A stretch of 64,000 bases of DNA from Gentiana macrophylla (GCA_026214975.1 JAOBSW010000429.1:1-64000), one strand, 5' to 3'; counted from the stretch's first letter, positions 43,384-54,069 are shown. Program-made: numbers and translations. Notes: a model not told the origin generated them from the sequence alone.

Positions 43384-44925
43384 TGATAAGCGGATTTTCT
43401 AAGTCCGGTCGATCAAGTAAAAACTCGAAACCTTAGCAAAATCTACTTTCTAACCGGTAGTGGACCGGGTCGATTGCAGGATAGTGCTTGAGGAGTCCGA
43501 GGTCGAACCCATAGAGATTGGTTTTGAATACCACAGTTGACTTAGTGCTCAGTTCAGGTCAAACAGATAGATATGAAGTTATACTATTGTATAAAAGAAA
43601 GATTACACTACTCGGAATTCTAACAATTAAAAGAGGTATGGCGAACTACGTTTGATGGATTACTTTACCTCGGAAAGATTGCCCGGGAATGTGCCTTACT
43701 CTACCACCGCCGTCTAACGATAACTCATAGAACAAACCCCGTATTGGAATTGGACTTGATGACTAGGCGTCAATCTAGTACGGGTAGGTGTCAAGCTACC
43801 TTTCAAGCTCAAAACTTCTACGGTCTCGAAACCCCGTTCCCACACGTCGCGCAACATACATTTATAAGCTAAGTGTGTGCAATGGTGAACTAGGTGATCA
43901 ATCGGCTCAAAAGCGATTCAAACAAGTTTGAGATATGGATTATTAATTAGAACATTTATTTACGCACTACACTACCTCCCGGTTCATCAATCTAATGGCG
44001 TTTCACCCGCCTTCACATAGTTCAACCATACAAGGAATTTAAATTGCTCATAATCGAATCTAAGCAATGAAACGGAAGAAAAACATCACAACAACACCAA
44101 AATAACAAAAGAACATACTTACTTTACTCAACTTGAAGGAGGTGCCAAATGTGCTTACAAAAGATCGAATTTTCGTCAAGTGAAAAGTTACGGATCGAAG
44201 CTAAAAGTTAGTAGATCAAAGAGGGGATTGAAAGAGGATTCTAATGATATATAACACTTAGTCTAACTCTAAAAGACGAAGAAAATCGCCCAAAATCTCC
44301 AAAACTATCTAATATTATCGCCCCTTCTTTTTCTACTTGTTCTTTGTGAGAAAATGAGCGACCTTATATAGAAAAACATCTGTCCGTCGGATGTCCTCAA
44401 TGTCCGGCCGGATCGTTCTTGATTCTCAGTGTCCGGACGGATGCATATATGTCCGTCGGATGGCATGCTCTTGTCCGTCCGGATGCTTCTCTCATCCGTC
44501 GGATGAGTTCTTCATCAAAAAATCTTCCAAAACAAGTGAGTTAGCCGTCCGGACACAACAACTTGTCCGTCCGGACAGCCATTTTGCAGCCCAAATCTTC
44601 ACTTTTTCACCTCCAACCTCCGTGTTCGCCTCGGACACGTCCAAACTCATACTTCGCCTTTCGGGCTCTCGAGACACCCTAGTCCACGCATCCATATGAA
44701 AAAACAAACAAACGCATAACCCCGCAAACTACGGGTGCTCGGGAGAAACGCAGTATAAAATGCTAAAATAAGGTCGAGTTTACGGAAAACCGTGATCACT
44801 ACCGCCGTGCAATAAAACCTCATTTAATACTCAAAATATAGGTCTAAACTCACCCAAAACATGCCGAAATGTGATAACCGTGTCTTTGAATCATACAGAA
44901 TGTACTGTAAAGTTGGTTCCTATCA
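43384..44925 (-). repeat. F 3' LTR
   Basis: It runs from TGATAGGAACC (44925, minus) leftward. A PPT (AAGTGTGTGGTGG) abuts at 44926-44939, and the minus-strand TATA box TATATAAGG lies near 44363-44371. The far end holds TCTATGGGTTCGACCTCGG near 43500, like the GGGATCGACCTTG near the end of the D LTR. The left edge is uncertain by tens of bases. Confidence 0.65.
44381..44578 (-). repeat. Palindrome cluster upstream of F TATA box
   Basis: Eight copies of a palindrome family, from GTCCGTCCGGAC to ATCCGTCGGAT, start near 44381, 44401, 44430, 44451, 44472, 44494, 44543 and 44564. Spacing is mostly 20-30 bp. The nearest copy is about 10-15 bp upstream of the minus-strand TATA box. Confidence 0.88.
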
Positions 44926-44939
44926 CCACCACACACTTA

Positions 44940-46194
44940 GCCTTTACTCGTCCTCGAGTAAACCAGGCGTTCAAACAATACCAAGGAAACAACTTTACGG
45001 TACATGCATGTATTTCAAAATATCGAGGTGAAAAGAACTTAGTTAAGTGAATGCATTACTTTGACTCTCTTGGATCATGACACGGAGTGAGTGTGTGTTG
45101 AATGACGCACGACTTATGCTTAATACGATTCGGGCTTGGAATACCGGACAAATGACTTTACACAATCCCGCCTTCCTAGAATCTCCACTAATCGGGACTA
45201 ACCAAGGTTAAACACGGTCCAGCAGGACTTGAATGGTTATAACGTTAGGCTAGGGTAAATTCGGTTAATCGAAAAAGGGTAATTTGGGAAACTGGAGAAA
45301 AGAAATACGAGTGAACAAAATCCAAACACATGTATCTCCTCCTTGCAACCATACAAATCAACACCAAACTCCTCCGATCATCAAACAAATCAAAACAACT
45401 TCCGAACTCAACATTATATGGACAAACAATACACGTCCACACAAGGCTTTCTTTGACTCAACTTATTCACTTTATTCAAACTTTTATTTCACTTCTTTTT
45501 CTTTTCTTCTTTTTGCATTCTTTTTCTTTTTCAACTTTTCTTTCTTTTCTTCTTTGAACCAAAGGCCTTATAAAAAGATCACTCGAGCTCCTCCCCTTCT
45601 TTACACAGCTCAGAAAACACCAACTCCAACCAAAACAACATCTCCCCCACCCCACACTTGCCTTGGCAAGTGTGGTTTAACAAGAGACTAAGTCCACTCG
45701 TAGGGTCAAATGAAAGGAATGTGACCAAAATAAGGCTCACGGGTAGGTTTCTGACTAAGTAACGAAACGGCTATAAAGCGAATGGTGGTCGGACCATTCT
45801 ATCAAGGCTGAGAGGGGCTACGAAGGTCAAACATTCGGCTCAGGCTATTTGGCTAAAGTAGGGTCAAAAAGAACGCCAAAACTGTCATCCCGTGTTCCTA
45901 CCAAGGCCAATCCTTCTATTTTGCCTCGAAACTAGGGGTACAAGTGTGTAAAGTAATCGTGATAAGCAAAAAACGTCGTCAAACATGTACTAAAAAGTGT
46001 TCCGTATCATGACAATAAAGACTCACTGTGAGACATTCACAAAACTAAAGACCTTTCACCACTCAATTGTGAACAGCATGCATATAACGTGGTGTTAACA
46101 TCTTGGAAAAATTTGAAAACGGCCTAAAAATCGACTCGAAGCGAGTAAAACCAAGTTTATCACATCACGGCATAATACTTTTAAGAACAAACGA
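44940..46194 (-). other. F 3' interior, no coding recognised
   Basis: This is sequence between the terminal PPT and the internal purine block. It includes a pyrimidine-rich tract at 45475-45560 that gives a meaningless Phe/Ser open frame. No retrotransposon protein motif is present on either strand. Confidence 0.55.
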
Positions 46195-46255
46195 ATAAGC
46201 TAAGTCGTCTCCCCCCCCTTTTTAAGTGAAGCACCGTCCTCGGTGTGTGAACGAG
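46195..46255 (-). promoter_or_regulatory. Internal purine-tract block of F
   Basis: The minus strand reads CGAGGACGGTGCTTCACTT, AAAAAGGGGGGGGAGACGAC, TTAGCTTAT. The order and wording parallel D at 36471-36520, including the AAGCTAAGTCTTTC-like sequence upstream of GAGGAC. Confidence 0.7.
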
Positions 46256-46339
46256 AAGGAAAAAGAAAGACTTAGCTTATGAGCCCGGCAAAACGGCGTG
46301 ATCAAGTCCCGTAACGGTCGTGAAAGTTGGTTCCTATCA

Positions 46340-46880
46340 CAGCTCCTAGCTGCTTCAATGTCTCCCTTTATTTCCACCGATCCGTCTGCGGTAGGGAAAT
46401 TCAGACTGATATAGGCAGGCGAGATGACTGCTCGGAGCTCTATCAACACCGGTCTTCCCATAATGATGTTGTATGTCGAAGGGGCTTTTACCACTACATA
46501 GTTCACCATCATGGTTTTGCTCTTTGGATCCCTTCCAAATGTCGTTGCCAGCTTGATCATTCCAAGAGGATGAACTGAAGGTCCTGCAAAACCACAAAGG
46601 GGCGCCGATACAGGGGTGAGATCAGTATCCTTTAGTTTCATGGACTGGAAGACGGAGTAATATAAAACGTTAACAGCACTCCCCGTGTCCACACATCCGC
46701 TTCACCACATTCTTCTGCACCACAGCTTCGATCACTAGGCCCTCATTGTTGGTGACCATGGGAAGTGGGTCTTTAGGACCGTAGATCATAAATTTCCCGA
46801 CTTGTCCGTCTACACTTTTTAATATGACGTTAGGTCCACCAACAATGGTGTTGATCGGACGATTGTCTACCTGTCGATGT
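46340..46880 (-). pseudogene. T1 protease (Gypsy aspartic protease)
   Basis: Minus-strand frame 46222-46692 starts with the protease active site MDTGSAVNVLYYSVFQ. It continues with LCGFAGPSVHPLGMIKL, then YNIIMGRPVLIELRAVIS and LNFPT, and ends at GDIEAARSC where F begins. Asp-Thr-Gly and the hydrophobic IIMGRP flap are intact. The last ~35 residues of the open frame (left of 46340) are read from F, not T1. The DTG, GFAG and NIIMGRP spacing fits Tat-lineage proteases. Sequence 46693-46880 is the broken link to gag, with CX..C-like pieces but no clean knuckle. Confidence 0.85.
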
Positions 46881-47704
46881 GCGTCCAGAGTCCTGTCCTT
46901 TCTCCTTCACAGCTCATCCTATCGGTCCCAAACTTGCCGGTATATTCTCCTCCTTAAATCTCTTTGACCTCGGGATCCCGGGTTTGGTCCATGACCTCAT
47001 ACAGGTTTCCTTCAATTATTGCAGCGTCATATCACTGATCAGATATTTGCATTTCTCTGAATCGTGGCCCACATGCTTGTGGTAGACATATAACTTGCTC
47101 TGGTCTCTTCTTTTTGGGGTCCTTTCATCGGGGGGTTCTTGTCAACCATTTTCTCTCCATGATGGCCAAGATTCGCACATGAGTTTACATTCAAAGGGAT
47201 AAAACCCTTTCTTGTAGAGCACCTTTCTTCTCCGACCGATCCGTGGTTGGGGTAGTTATACGGTCCGAGGCTTCTTTCCTCTTCCTCTTGGGCTCTCACT
47301 TATGCCCTTTATCTTTTAGATTTTCCCTTCTCCGACTCTCGTTTGAGCCTATTCTCTTCTTCCCCCCGGCAATACTTGTACGTAGCTTCCATGCACTCTT
47401 CCATAGTCCGGGGGAGTCTACTACTCAGCATCCCGTATAGCTGTCCTTCTCGGAGCCCAGCCATAAACGACATAACCAAGAATGAGTCATCGACGCCCTT
47501 AACTTGCATAGAATCCTTTTTAAATCTCTTCAAGTACTGGAGGACATATTTCTCCTTCATATGCTTGATTGTATGAAGGTGGGTCGCGTTTCTCTGGAAA
47601 GGCCTATCCATGACAAAAGCCTTGAGAAACATTCTCCCTAGATCTTCAAACTTAGAAACTGACCTTGGTGGGAGTCTCTGAAACCATTCGCGGGCGCTGC
47701 CCAT
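46881..47704 (-). pseudogene. T1 gag core and C-terminal part (Retrotrans_gag)
   Basis: Frame 47309-47704 is the Retrotrans_gag domain (PF03732): AREWFQRLPPRSVSKFEDLGRMFLKAF, the LHTIKHMKEKYVLQYLKRFKKDSMQV helix pair, and FMAGLREGQLYGMLSSRLP. An Arg/Lys/Glu-rich tail follows. Frame 47039-47299 carries the charged linker. The core is uninterrupted over 131 residues. Confidence 0.9.
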
Positions 47705-48321
47705 CAGAAGTGTGGAAAAGCTTTACACTTCATCTCATCTGAAGTGTTAAACAAACTCACCTAAGTGATATACTGAAAAAGGTGGTCCGAGGGGTCCCTG
47801 GACCCATCATATGGATCTATCTTGGGTACCTTGAAGCCAGCCGGTCTTTCGACTTCGTCTATTTTCCTTGTGAAAGGCGAAGCGAAGGAGAACTTGTCAT
47901 CACTCTTGCGCATCATGGCATTAATCTCAGAACGGGCCGCTTCCCTTGCTCAAGAATTCAGCAGCTTTTTCCCTTTACTTGAGGCAAAAGCCTCTACAGA
48001 TTGTTTGCTCCTTGAGGACGCTTCCCCTCCTATGCTCTATCCTGCCTCACTGTCTCCTGGGTGTACTTCCTGGAGAATAGCCTTCCTGGTGGCGGGTTCT
48101 ATGGCCTCTAGCTGGTCAAGGATAGCTTGCTACTCTGAGTTTAGAGAAACTTCTTTGGATTGCTCTTTCTGGCTTTCTGTATCAACATCTTCTTCGTGGT
48201 CGCCATTTTTATTATTTTGGGCGTTTTTTTCATTTGCCACTGCAGCCGTCTGGGCTCATTTGTTTGGTTTTGGTGGCTTGATGACTGATCCCTATATTTT
48301 CATCAATTACCACTAGAAAGA
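47705..48321 (-). pseudogene. T1 gag N-terminal region
   Basis: The frame leading into the gag core is shifted near 47705. The minus strand here is Glu/Lys/Ala-rich and probably helical (its plus-strand shadow is an open frame at 47822-48316). The gag start must lie shortly after the primer site at 48322-48338. Confidence 0.55.
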
Positions 48322-48338
48322 CCCTCATTCTAGCACCA
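48322..48338 (-). promoter_or_regulatory. T1 primer-binding region
   Basis: TTGGTGCTAGAATGAGGG, on the minus strand, follows the LTR end (TATCGTCA) after about two bases. The position and TGGYGCTAGAA style fit Tat-lineage primer sites. I do not assign the tRNA. Confidence 0.6.
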
Positions 48339-48340
48339 AT

Positions 48341-48930
48341 TGACGATACGAAATTCATCGGGTACAAAATATGGGTCGTTTAATCTAGTGGTAATTGGTT
48401 GAGGACAAATAAACAAGAAAAAATATGAATGAGGGAAGGAGTTTTTGAGAGACTGAGCTTGGGATTTTCTCCAGGGTGCCTACGTATCCAAAGCGTATGT
48501 TGGAATCAAGCCTACCGTAGTTCTCTGTGAACGTTTATATAGGGGGCGATTATGCCAAAGGCCTGCATGGGCCGTGTCCATGGTGGACTCTTTCACCGTG
48601 TCATTCAAGTTAGAGATAATCCTGGAATTATCCCTTGATTTTTGGAGATAATTGAGATATTTTTATCCGTATTTAAATGATGAGAATCATAGCCTTAAAG
48701 GCTTATCATTCTTTCCATAATTATCATACAATTGTTATTATTATTATACTCTCTAGCCGTCCTGCGGCGAGGTACTAAGGTCGATTCGATCGAGCTGTGT
48801 AGGTCTACCCCTTCCCCGTCCTGACCGGCCTGCGGTGGATCGGGGGACGACCTGAACATCCATCCTTCATGAGGACTCAGTTCGGCCCTCAGGCCCACGA
48901 TGGGGATCCTGGCCCTTACAGTTAGGGTAT
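48341..48930 (-). repeat. T1 5' LTR
   Basis: The left edge TGACGATACG (48341) is the LTR 3' end. The right edge lies between TTACA (48919) and GGTCCA (about 48944). A minus-strand TATA box TATATAAA lies at 48534-48541. The stretch with TTTTCTCCAGGGTGCCTACG and GGAATCAAGCC parallels the T2 LTR near 57340-57390, so the two are LTRs of related families. Confidence 0.75.
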
Positions 48931-48989
48931 TAGGTCCATCCTCGTTATTATTTGGGTGTCACATACTTGGTACGTGGAGCGGTGAAATC

Positions 48990-49470
48990 CGGTATCTCGA
49001 TCAGCCCCCATTCCAGATGTGCCACATTACCCAAACAAACTCCACAACCTCGTCACTGGATAGCCCACGCACTAACTGCATAATGAAATCTTGGAATTCC
49101 ATGGCTATAATTGCGCGCACCAGATGACTAAACGGGGACGATTCCGATTCAGAAAGAACATGCTACACAGACTCATCTTCCAGCCCACAAGCTAGGCATC
49201 TATTCACTCTCAGACACCGCTTCTCCGAATTTAGTGCAATAGGAAGAAAATCATGTAATGATCGGCATAAGAAGTGCGAGATAAGTGGTCGAATAGTAAG
49301 GGCCCAACACTTCCACCACACATTGTCCGATCCACTTGACCTTGATGCTCCCGAATGAAAGGGCACCGAACGATACTAGGAGACTGCCAAGGAATTCCCT
49401 AACTTGACCGTGTGGATGCCCCTCCGATCATAATGCCATATCTGCTTGTTAAGGTGTTGCCCTTGTTCCA
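48990..49470 (-). pseudogene. LINE-derived fragment: zinc-binding region of a reverse transcriptase
   Basis: The minus strand reads WWKCWALTIRPLISHFLCRSLHDFLPIAL, then RCLACGLEDESV, a stop, HVLSESE, and later EFVWVMWHIWNGG. This is the zf-RVT pattern (PF13966) found at the C-terminus of plant L1-type LINE reverse transcriptases and their relatives: Trp...F.WR...D.LP...C..C...E...H. Only about 150 residues remain. It abuts the T1 LTR boundary, so it is the sequence into which T1 inserted. Confidence 0.75.
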
Positions 49471-50179
49471 CATGATTATTCATAATATTTTATCAACCTA
49501 CAACAACAAAGAATACATGTACACATACACACGGGTAGAACCACACCCACAACATTGGTGGTGGCCGCCCCTGGTGTTTTTTTACCTTATATATGTATAC
49601 ATGAAATAAATTTTTTATCCATGTTCAATGAATTATTAGGCTTTAATCCACTCTTGCTTATTTAGTTGCAATAAGGACAAAACTAATAGTCATGGTATTT
49701 TTTACACTTTCATCGAATTTTTCTTCGTTGCTTCTTCTTCTTCGTTGAATCTCCTCCAATGTGTTCTCTTTTATACCATTAAATTCTCTATCATCAATAT
49801 CATTTTATCCGGGCATCCAAAAATCATGCTTTTTGCACAAGAATTTTTCTTTTGTACGTGCTCTTTATTTTGATATGCTTTTTGCTATATTTCGATCGCA
49901 TTTTTCTGATTATCGATTTGTCGAGCTTATTTCAGCAGCCTTGTGAAAGCTGAATCTGAGCTTCAACCAAGACGATTCAGAAGTGAAAAACATAGTGGGA
50001 AACATTGTGAATTTAAGCTGAAAATCTGAGTACATGAAGTAGAAAATTTGAGGTTCAAACAGAACCATAACCAATGAGCAAATCAATTATGAAAGATGAA
50101 GATCTTGAGATGCAATTCAGTGATTTAAAGATGCATTTCAAACCTGTTTTATTTCAACTCTTTACGCAAATGTATCTTA
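49471..50179. other. No gene recognised
   Basis: This is A/T-rich sequence with a short (ACAC)-rich patch near 49518-49535 and no conserved motif on either strand. It may be LINE tail or unclassified intergenic DNA. Confidence 0.4.
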
Positions 50180-50181
50180 TA

Positions 50182-51554
50182 CTACCTCCGTCCCATAAAA
50201 AGTGTCCACAATTGAAAAAAAATTTGTCCCATAAAAAGAGTCCATTTAAAAAACCAATACATCATTTAATGCTCTTTAACATACCCCTAGTCTAGCATTT
50301 ATTGTTGTATGTTCATTTCATATTCCAAAACAAGTATTAATTAAAAGATAGGGGTATATATATCTATTACTACTAAAACACAACACATTAATTGTTTTTC
50401 TTAATCTGCGTGAATAGTAGAATGTTGACACTTTTGCAAGACAGAGATAGTATCTAAGAGTGTACTTAAAAAAGTCGAATTTATTTAACTTCAATCACAA
50501 ATTTGCTTAAAATAGAGACTTCGACAATATATTTTCTTTTAAGCACATACTATATGTTTCTTTTCTTTTTAAACCCTGGTGCACTAGGATTGCTAGAATT
50601 AAATGTAATGGAATGAAATTTTTGGAATGGAATGCAATGCAATGGAATTGTCATTATCCCAATCCTATGTTTGGCACGCGATGGAATGCAGTGTATGAGA
50701 TTATACATAATATGACAAATTGCAAGGTAGGTGATGGTGGCGCATGATGATCAACACGACAAATGGTGGTGGTGGTGATGGTGGTGGGGTGTGCAGTGAT
50801 GGATGGCACCAGATGATGTGCGATGTGTGATGGCGGTGGTTGTAATGACGATGATGGTGTGGTGTATGGTGATGGGCGGTGGTGAGGTGGGTGGTGGCGG
50901 TCGAGTAAAGATTGATGGTGATGGAATTGGTTGTGGTGCAAGATGGTGAAAATGGGTGGTAGTGGGGTTGCTTATGGCTGCTAATGGGAATGTGATGGTG
51001 ATGTGGGTGGTAGTGGGGGATAGTAGTGAGGTGGGTGGTAAGGGGATATGCTGGTATGGCGGATGATGGTGGGTTGGGTTGTGATGGTGATGTGGTGGAG
51101 GGTGGCGGTGAGCCATGATGAGGGTGGTGAGAGGGTAGGCAATGTTGACAGATGGTGATTAGGTGGAGGGTGGCAGTGGTGGGTTGCCGAGGGTAGACGG
51201 GTGGCGTGAGATGTGGCGATGGTGGTTGATTTTTTATCATCCGGTTATGCTTTACGTTTTATTCTATCCAACCATTCTGTCCATTCCATCCATTTTCTAA
51301 TGGAATGAAAATGGTCCAAGTTCATTCAAATGGAATGAAAATTCTCTCGCATCCAAAAATGCCATAATGATTAAAAATACCCTTTGATTGTCATTAATAA
51401 AATAATTGTAAAGTAGTAAAAATTTGGTGAATATATAATAAATGAGTGGTATGATGAAGAAAAATATAATAAATGCTTCATTGGTATTGTAAATAGACTT
51501 ATATTATGCGATAACAAAAATGCTAAATAGACTTATATTTTGAGACATAGGGAG
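50182..51554. mobile_element. Stowaway/Mariner-like element with TA flanks
   Basis: The left end is CTACCTCCGTCCCATAAAAA (after TA at 50180-50181). The right end, reverse-complemented, is CTCCCTATGTCTCAAAATAT (before TA at 51555-51556). These resemble the CTCCCTCYGTCCCATAA termini of plant Stowaway elements, with diverged inverted repeats. At 1373 bp it is long for a MITE because it encloses a separate repeat-rich block (about 50580-51350). No transposase frame is found. Confidence 0.65.
50580..51350. repeat. GTG/ATG-rich minisatellite bounded by GGAATGGAATG repeats
   Basis: About 50705-51240 is an irregular array of GGTGGTGATG-type units. Both edges carry TGGAATGGAATG-type runs (50600-50700, 51270-51345). 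The whole block looks like a MITE-like insertion with an internal minisatellite (AATCCTATGTTTGGCACG at about 50660 is typical of such edges). His/Pro-rich minus-strand frames here are products of the repeat. Confidence 0.7.
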
Positions 51555-51756
51555 TATTTTACAAAACCCCGACAACCAGACTCTGGTACAAGTTTATTAC
51601 GGATCAAATTCAAGCTATAGCCTTCAACGACAATATGAAAAAAACACAATAGGAAGCGAAATAGTATATCTGAGATTAGGGCTCCACAATTTACATGTTT
51701 TGGTGAAACTGTTCTACATCGGATAAAATGAAACAATTCCTTATAATAAAGTGTAT

Positions 51757-51970
51757 GTTATGAATATTGAAAATATGTTTATTTATTATTCAAATTGATT
51801 TACAAGATTTTTTGGTTTATTTATTGTATTGTGTTCACATTGTAGTCTCTACTATAAATACCCCATGATACCAATGAAATAAACACAAGCATTTCTCCTT
51901 TCTCTTTAGTTCATTGTTCCTGTTCTTTCTTTTAATAGTTCTATAATATGCTATCAGCATGAGACTCTAC
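51757..51970 (+). repeat. H: short Copia LTR and primer site
   Basis: About 200 bp ends at about 51957, with a TATA box CTATAAATACCCC (core 51853-51860). TGCTATCAGCAT (51959-51970), a variant of the Met-tRNA site, follows. About 150 bp further on a Copia gag begins, which supports the reading. The left LTR edge is a guess (TGTTATG). Confidence 0.55.
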
Positions 51971-52119
51971 CAACAGAGTATTCACCACAGGAACTAACCA
52001 AAGGTAAAATAACTTGAGTAACCAAACCACAGGAACCAACCAAAGGTAAAATAACTTGAGGAACCAAACCAAAGCTAAAATTTTTGTTTTTGTGTATTCT
52101 TCTTGTTTTGTTTTTCAAT

Positions 52120-53265
52120 GGCTAACAAGAATTTATTCCTATCGAGAAAAAAAATTATTTATCATGGGCAATGGATATTGAATTGCACTTAGTTACTATT
52201 GGTCTTGGTAAAACAATTATTATTAATAATATTGAGATAAACCAAGACCGTGCAAAGGCCATGATATTTCTCCGTCATCATCTTGACGAGGGATTGAACA
52301 TGAGTATTAACGGTGAATGAACCGTATGAATTGTACGAGGGATTGAACCTGAGTATTAACGGTGAAAGATCCGTCTGAATTATAAAACCATTTGAATGAT
52401 AAGGTCAAGATGCATATGAATTATGGAACAATTTGAAAAAAACGATTCGACCACTCAAGGTTGGTCGTTTTAAGAAAAAGGTTCGAGATCCGTATTAGAT
52501 CTGTATGATTTATGGAAAAAAGTTCCGTATGAGATCCGTATGAATTATGGAAAAAGGTTCAACCACGTGAGGTGGGCCGTTTTACCGAAAGCCAGACATA
52601 ATTGGCTCCATCTACGGTTGCAGGATTTTAAATTTGTCACTGAATATTATTCAGCCATCTTTAAGATTACATCACAATTGAAATTATATGGTGAAGAGGT
52701 GACAGATGCAGACATACTGGGAAAAACCTTGTCCACCTTCCATATCTCTAATGTGATTTTGCGACAACAATATTGAGAGAAAGGTTTCAAGAGAAATTTT
52801 TATCTCAGTGCATGTCTATTGCTGGCTGATGAGTTGAATAATGAGTTGATCTCAGTGCATGTATATTGCTGGATGATGAGTTGAATAATGAGTTGATCTC
52901 AGTGCATGTCCGTCGTTGGCTGAAAAAAATAATGATTTGTTAATAAAAATTAATATTGGTGTTAGTCCATTTCCTAGAGTGAATGCGACAAAATATTCGA
53001 ATTTTGAGCACAGAATAATATTCACATTTTGGTTTGTGGTCACGGTGGACTCAATAATAGAGGCCATGGTGGTAGAAACTATGTATATGACATGCCACAA
53101 TGACAATCGTGGCAAGAAACGAAATGACCACCAAAGTTGGATAATAAAAATCGTGGCAAGAAACGAAATGACCACTAAAGTTGGATGATAATAGATGGTG
53201 AGACATAAATCACGAAATGACCACGAAAGTTGGATGATAATAAATGGTGAGACATAAATATGAAA
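52120..53265 (+). pseudogene. H: Copia gag remnant with internal duplications
   Basis: The start near 52119 (ATGGCTAAC) leads into KNYLSWAMDIELHLVTIGLG and DRAKAMIFLRHHLDEGLNM. After rearranged sequence, frame 52540-52776 has ARHNWLHLRLQDFKFVTEYYSAIFKITSQLKLYGEEVTDADILGKTL-type gag. This pattern is typical of small Copia gags. Frame 52916-53188 gives LLIKINIGVSPFPRVNATK, the region before the zinc knuckle. Duplications: a GAGTATTAACGGTGAA block (about 52290-52360), a 57-bp unit at 52803-52920, and a unit of about 50 bp with AAATGACCAC(C/T)AAAGTTGG at 53110-53262. Confidence 0.78.
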
Positions 53266-54066
53266 TTGAATGACGTTGGTCTAATACATTGCTGTTTGGC
53301 AAAACATATTGTTCATAGAAAAGGCCTTGTAATTGAGATAAATTTTATTGATCATAAGAATTACAATGATGATTTAAGTTTTGATGTGCCGGTGATATCA
53401 TAACCATAAGCTGTAGATTTTTTTAATGACACGCTAATGACACCGCTTGATGGCCTTGATTGATTAAAATTGTTGGGTAAATTGTTAGGTTAATTTTTTA
53501 TATGCATGATACAGTTTTGAATTTCTAGTAAAGAAAATTTTGGTGATTTTTATGATGGATGGTTATTTATACTCATGGGTATGAGTATGAATTTTTCCGT
53601 GGCATATAGCAATATTGAATGTAGTGAACATGTTATTTACATTGAAAGGGGTTAATCTCTAAATGTTTGATAATAATAGATTATAGATCTAATTGACGTA
53701 AGAGAAATTTCTTTTATTAAATTGTTTTACGTGAAATACTGATAATGGTTATTCTTCATGTTATTTAAATCTTAAGTATGCTACTAATTATTGTATATAG
53801 TACTCATCATTTTGATACTTCAAATAAGAACTAAATATTTTAATTTAAGCCATTTTTTTAGGATCATTTTGGTATCCGCTTATGTCTAAATAAAACAATT
53901 GTATGTATTTTATGTCTAAATAAAACAATTAAATGTGTTTAAATTAAAACGTGTTATTCGATGTCAACTACATTATAAAAAATGTGTAGGCATCTGTTAT
54001 AAAATAAACACCATTGCATAAAATAAAGTTACAACAATTTTATGATTTTATAGATGCTAGTAATTA
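53266..54066 (+). other. A/T-rich sequence, possibly decayed H pol
   Basis: About 53290-53350 could be a decayed pre-integrase (LIHCCLAKHIVHRKG-like). After that no motif is recognised. The stretch 53870-53950 has a duplicated TTATGTCTAAATAAAACAATT. Confidence 0.35.
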
Positions 54067-54069
54067 TAT

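Larger units (their letters stand above)
43384..46339 (-). mobile_element. F: deleted Athila-like element in place of T1 pol
   Basis: The right end, read on the minus strand, is TGATAGGAACCAACTTT. The same 17 bases start the 3' LTR at 44925. After those bases the right end passes directly into interior sequence, so the 5' LTR, PBS and any gag-pol are gone. Left end about 43384 (CTTATCA on the minus strand) is a guess from the TGAT...ATCA pattern, and no TSD was found. The palindrome cluster, TATA position and internal purine block match the D architecture, hence 'Athila-like'. Confidence 0.6.
1976..48930 (-). mobile_element. T1: Tat-type Gypsy LTR retrotransposon, nested and missing most of pol
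   Basis: Minus-strand order from the right is LTR (48341 to about 48930), primer-binding region, gag (about 47040-48320), protease (46340 to about 46700), then foreign element F where reverse transcriptase, RNase H and integrase should be. After that come the 56-bp array and, on the opposite strand, aORF2. An extra ORF antisense to pol and a tandem array near the 3' end are known for Tat-lineage Gypsy elements such as Retand. The left boundary and 3' LTR are not resolved; the start given is where aORF2-associated sequence begins. Without reverse transcriptase and integrase it cannot be autonomous. Confidence 0.65.

Noticed and set aside
47822..48316. Plus-strand open frame of 164 residues with hydrophobic stretches
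   Set aside because: It is the antisense shadow of the T1 gag N-terminal region, and no family pattern is visible.
50701..51240. His/Pro/Thr-rich minus-strand open frames of up to 179 residues
   Set aside because: They are the translation of the GTG/ATG minisatellite, in three overlapping frames, with no domain.
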